Part shown: piece by piece, positions 62,825 to 64,000 of the stretch
Layout: each line of letters begins with the position of its first letter
Numbering within the stretch: position 1 is the stretch's first letter
From: Natronococcus sp. CG52
GTDB lineage: Archaea; Halobacteriota; Halobacteria; Halobacteriales; Natrialbaceae
DNA length: 64,000 nucleotides
Assembly (NCBI RefSeq): GCF_023913515.1
Contig: NZ_CP099391.1
Location: 2,604,001-2,668,000 of the forward strand
Direction: 5' to 3'
The notes under the pieces: generated by a model
Databases searched by the model: none
What the model was told of the DNA's origin: nothing
Seen by the model: only the letters and a program-made list of their open reading frames with translations
Position numbers and translations under genes: made by a program

Positions 62825-62836
62825 ACCAGTACTGGT
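62825..62836. promoter_or_regulatory. Perfect 12-bp palindrome upstream of glucose dehydrogenase
   Basis: ACCAGTACTGGT is fully self-complementary and lies about 15 bases upstream of the TATA-like GATAAGATATTTAC (62851-62864) of the dehydrogenase gene. Start codon at 62910 is about 45 bases after the box. The position suits an activator operator. Confidence 0.5.
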
Positions 62837-62909
62837 GCTCGCCGACCGCGGATAAGATATTTACTACAGATAGGGTAATCTTTTGTTCTCCGAGCGCGAC
62901 GATCGAGTC

Positions 62910-63977
62910 ATGAAGGCGATCGCAGTCGAACCGGGGGCCGGCGAACCGACCCTCGTGGAGAAACCGCGTCCCGAACCGTCGCAGGGCGAAGCTCTCGTTC
63001 GCACACTTCGCGTCGGCGTCGACGGAACCGACCACGAAGTCATCGCGGGGAACCACGGCGACCTCCCGGCCGGCGCGGATCGACTCGTCCTCGGTCACGA
63101 AGCCGTCGGCGTCGTCGAGGACGCGAACGGCACCGACCTCGAGGAGGGACAGCACGTCGTTCCGACCGTCCGCCGACCGCCGAACGGGACCAACGAGTAC
63201 TTCGAGCGCGGTGAGCCCGACATGGCACCCGACGGCGAGTACCTCGAGCGCGGCATCGTCGGAGAACACGGCTTCATGGCGGAGTACTTCACCAGCCCTG
63301 CGGAGTACCTCGTGCCGATTCCCGAACGTCTCGCACACCTCGGCTTCCTCGTCGAACCGATCAGCATCTCCGAGAAGGCGATCGAGCACGCCGTCGCGTC
63401 ACGGTCCGCGTTCGACTGGGAACCCGAATCGGCGCTCGTCCTCGGCAACGGCTCGCTCGGACTGTTGACGCTCGCGATGTTCGAATCGGTGCTCGAACTC
63501 GAGCGCACGTACTGTCTCGGGCGACGCGACCGACCCGACCCGTCGATCGACATCATCGACGAACTCGGCTCGACGTACGTCGACTCGCGCGAGACGCCGG
63601 TTTCCGAGATTCCGAACGAGTACGAGTCCGTCGACATCGTCTACGAGGCGACCGGCTACGCCAAGCACGCGTTCGAAACCATCGACGCGCTCGCGCCCAA
63701 CGGCGTCGGCGTCCTGCTGGGCGTCCCCGAACCCTGGTCGTTCGAGATCGATGGCGGGCGACTCCACCAGGAGTTCGTCCTCCACAACAAGGCTTTGGTC
63801 GGCTCGGTAAACTCCCACCGCGGCCACTTCGAGGCGGCCATCGACACGCTCGAGGGGCTGCCGACGTGGGTGACCGACGACCTCGTAACCGGCATCTACG
63901 GCCTCGAGGAGTACCAGGCCGCGTTCGAGACCGGCGACGACGTCGTGAAGACGGCGGTCGAGTTCGCCCCGGTCTGA
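62910..63977 (+). CDS. gdh: Glucose 1-dehydrogenase (zinc MDR family)
   Basis: The 355-residue enzyme oxidises glucose (or galactose) to gluconolactone with NAD(P)+, the first step of the haloarchaeal Entner-Doudoroff pathway. Zinc and catalytic residues match those of the Haloferax mediterranei enzyme: Asp38 in GVDGTDHEV, His63-Glu64 in LGHEAVGV, and Glu149 in FLVEPISI. The LGNGSLGLLTL nucleotide-binding motif and GRRDRPDP stretch follow. Homology across the whole length is strong. Start ATG at 62910. Confidence 0.95.
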   Translation: MKAIAVEPGAGEPTLVEKPRPEPSQGEALVRTLRVGVDGTDHEVIAGNHGDLPAGADRLVLGHEAVGVVEDANGTDLEEGQHVVPTVRRPPNGTNEYFERGEPDMAPDGEYLERGIVGEHGFMAEYFTSPAEYLVPIPERLAHLGFLVEPISISEKAIEHAVASRSAFDWEPESALVLGNGSLGLLTLAMFESVLELERTYCLGRRDRPDPSIDIIDELGSTYVDSRETPVSEIPNEYESVDIVYEATGYAKHAFETIDALAPNGVGVLLGVPEPWSFEIDGGRLHQEFVLHNKALVGSVNSHRGHFEAAIDTLEGLPTWVTDDLVTGIYGLEEYQAAFETGDDVVKTAVEFAPV

Positions 63978-64000
63978 GCGACGGGACAGCACTGAGCGAC

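Overview
The window comes from a haloarchaeon, probably a member of the Natrialbaceae or a close relative. Three kinds of evidence support this. The DNA is GC-rich and the proteins are very acidic. The gene set is archaeal: a TrmB-family regulator, TiaS, an MBF1-type factor, a Drg GTPase, haloarchaeal glucose dehydrogenase, and Tat-exported lipoproteins. Many genes have a TATA-like box 25-30 bases upstream of the start codon with no ribosome binding site, as expected for leaderless haloarchaeal transcripts. The genus call is an inference from gene content only.

Layout. 1-5 kb: membrane and envelope proteins (flippase-like protein, two YdjM-like membrane hydrolases, DedA, arylsulfotransferase-like protein), then a small graveyard with an IS6-family transposase fragment and a dehydrogenase remnant. 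5-7 kb: glmS. 7.3-19.4 kb: the main accessory locus. It is a seven-gene minus-strand operon (solute-binding lipoprotein, two permeases, ATPase, glycogen-debranching-like hydrolase, second ATPase, GH15-like hydrolase) facing a plus-strand operon of a TrmB-family regulator, a sugar isomerase-like TIM barrel and a D-2-hydroxyacid dehydrogenase. A palindrome sits directly upstream of the promoter of the uptake operon. I read this as an oligosaccharide uptake and hydrolysis system with its own regulator. 19.6-24.5 kb: small zinc protein, MFS carrier, enoyl-CoA hydratase, and a 1.6 kb segment bounded by two related inverted copies of a MITE-like palindromic element, with decayed genes on and beside it.

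24.5-43.7 kb: ABC permease pair with no ATPase nearby, VOC protein, two NhaC-type antiporters, Drg GTPase, site-2 protease with CBS domains, tiaS, an archaeal HTH regulator, a glutaredoxin-like protein, NCS2 permease, TrkA-like K+ protein, an orphan DNA methyltransferase, a glutathionyl-hydroquinone-reductase-like protein and an epimerase. 43.7-57 kb: a truncated acyltransferase-like gene, a divergent Tat-exported Dyp-like protein, SRPBCC and HAD proteins, a MutS-like ATPase, an R2lox-like di-metal protein, purF, a Tat protein plus amidase operon, an isoprenylcysteine-methyltransferase-like protein, an SDR, a DUF420 protein and tRNA-Leu(GAG). 57.4-64 kb: MBF1, an AlaX-type alanyl-tRNA editing protein, a thioredoxin-fold protein, and a semi-phosphorylative Entner-Doudoroff block (GntP-like permease, KDPG aldolase, glucose 1-dehydrogenase).

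The strongest candidate for an undescribed system is the 7.3-19.4 kb sugar locus. The next most interesting items are the Dyp-like lipoprotein that lacks the usual catalytic aspartate, the inverted MITE pair, the orphan R2lox-like protein, and several clean palindromes next to promoters. No CRISPR array, rRNA, intact insertion sequence, prophage or defence island was seen.
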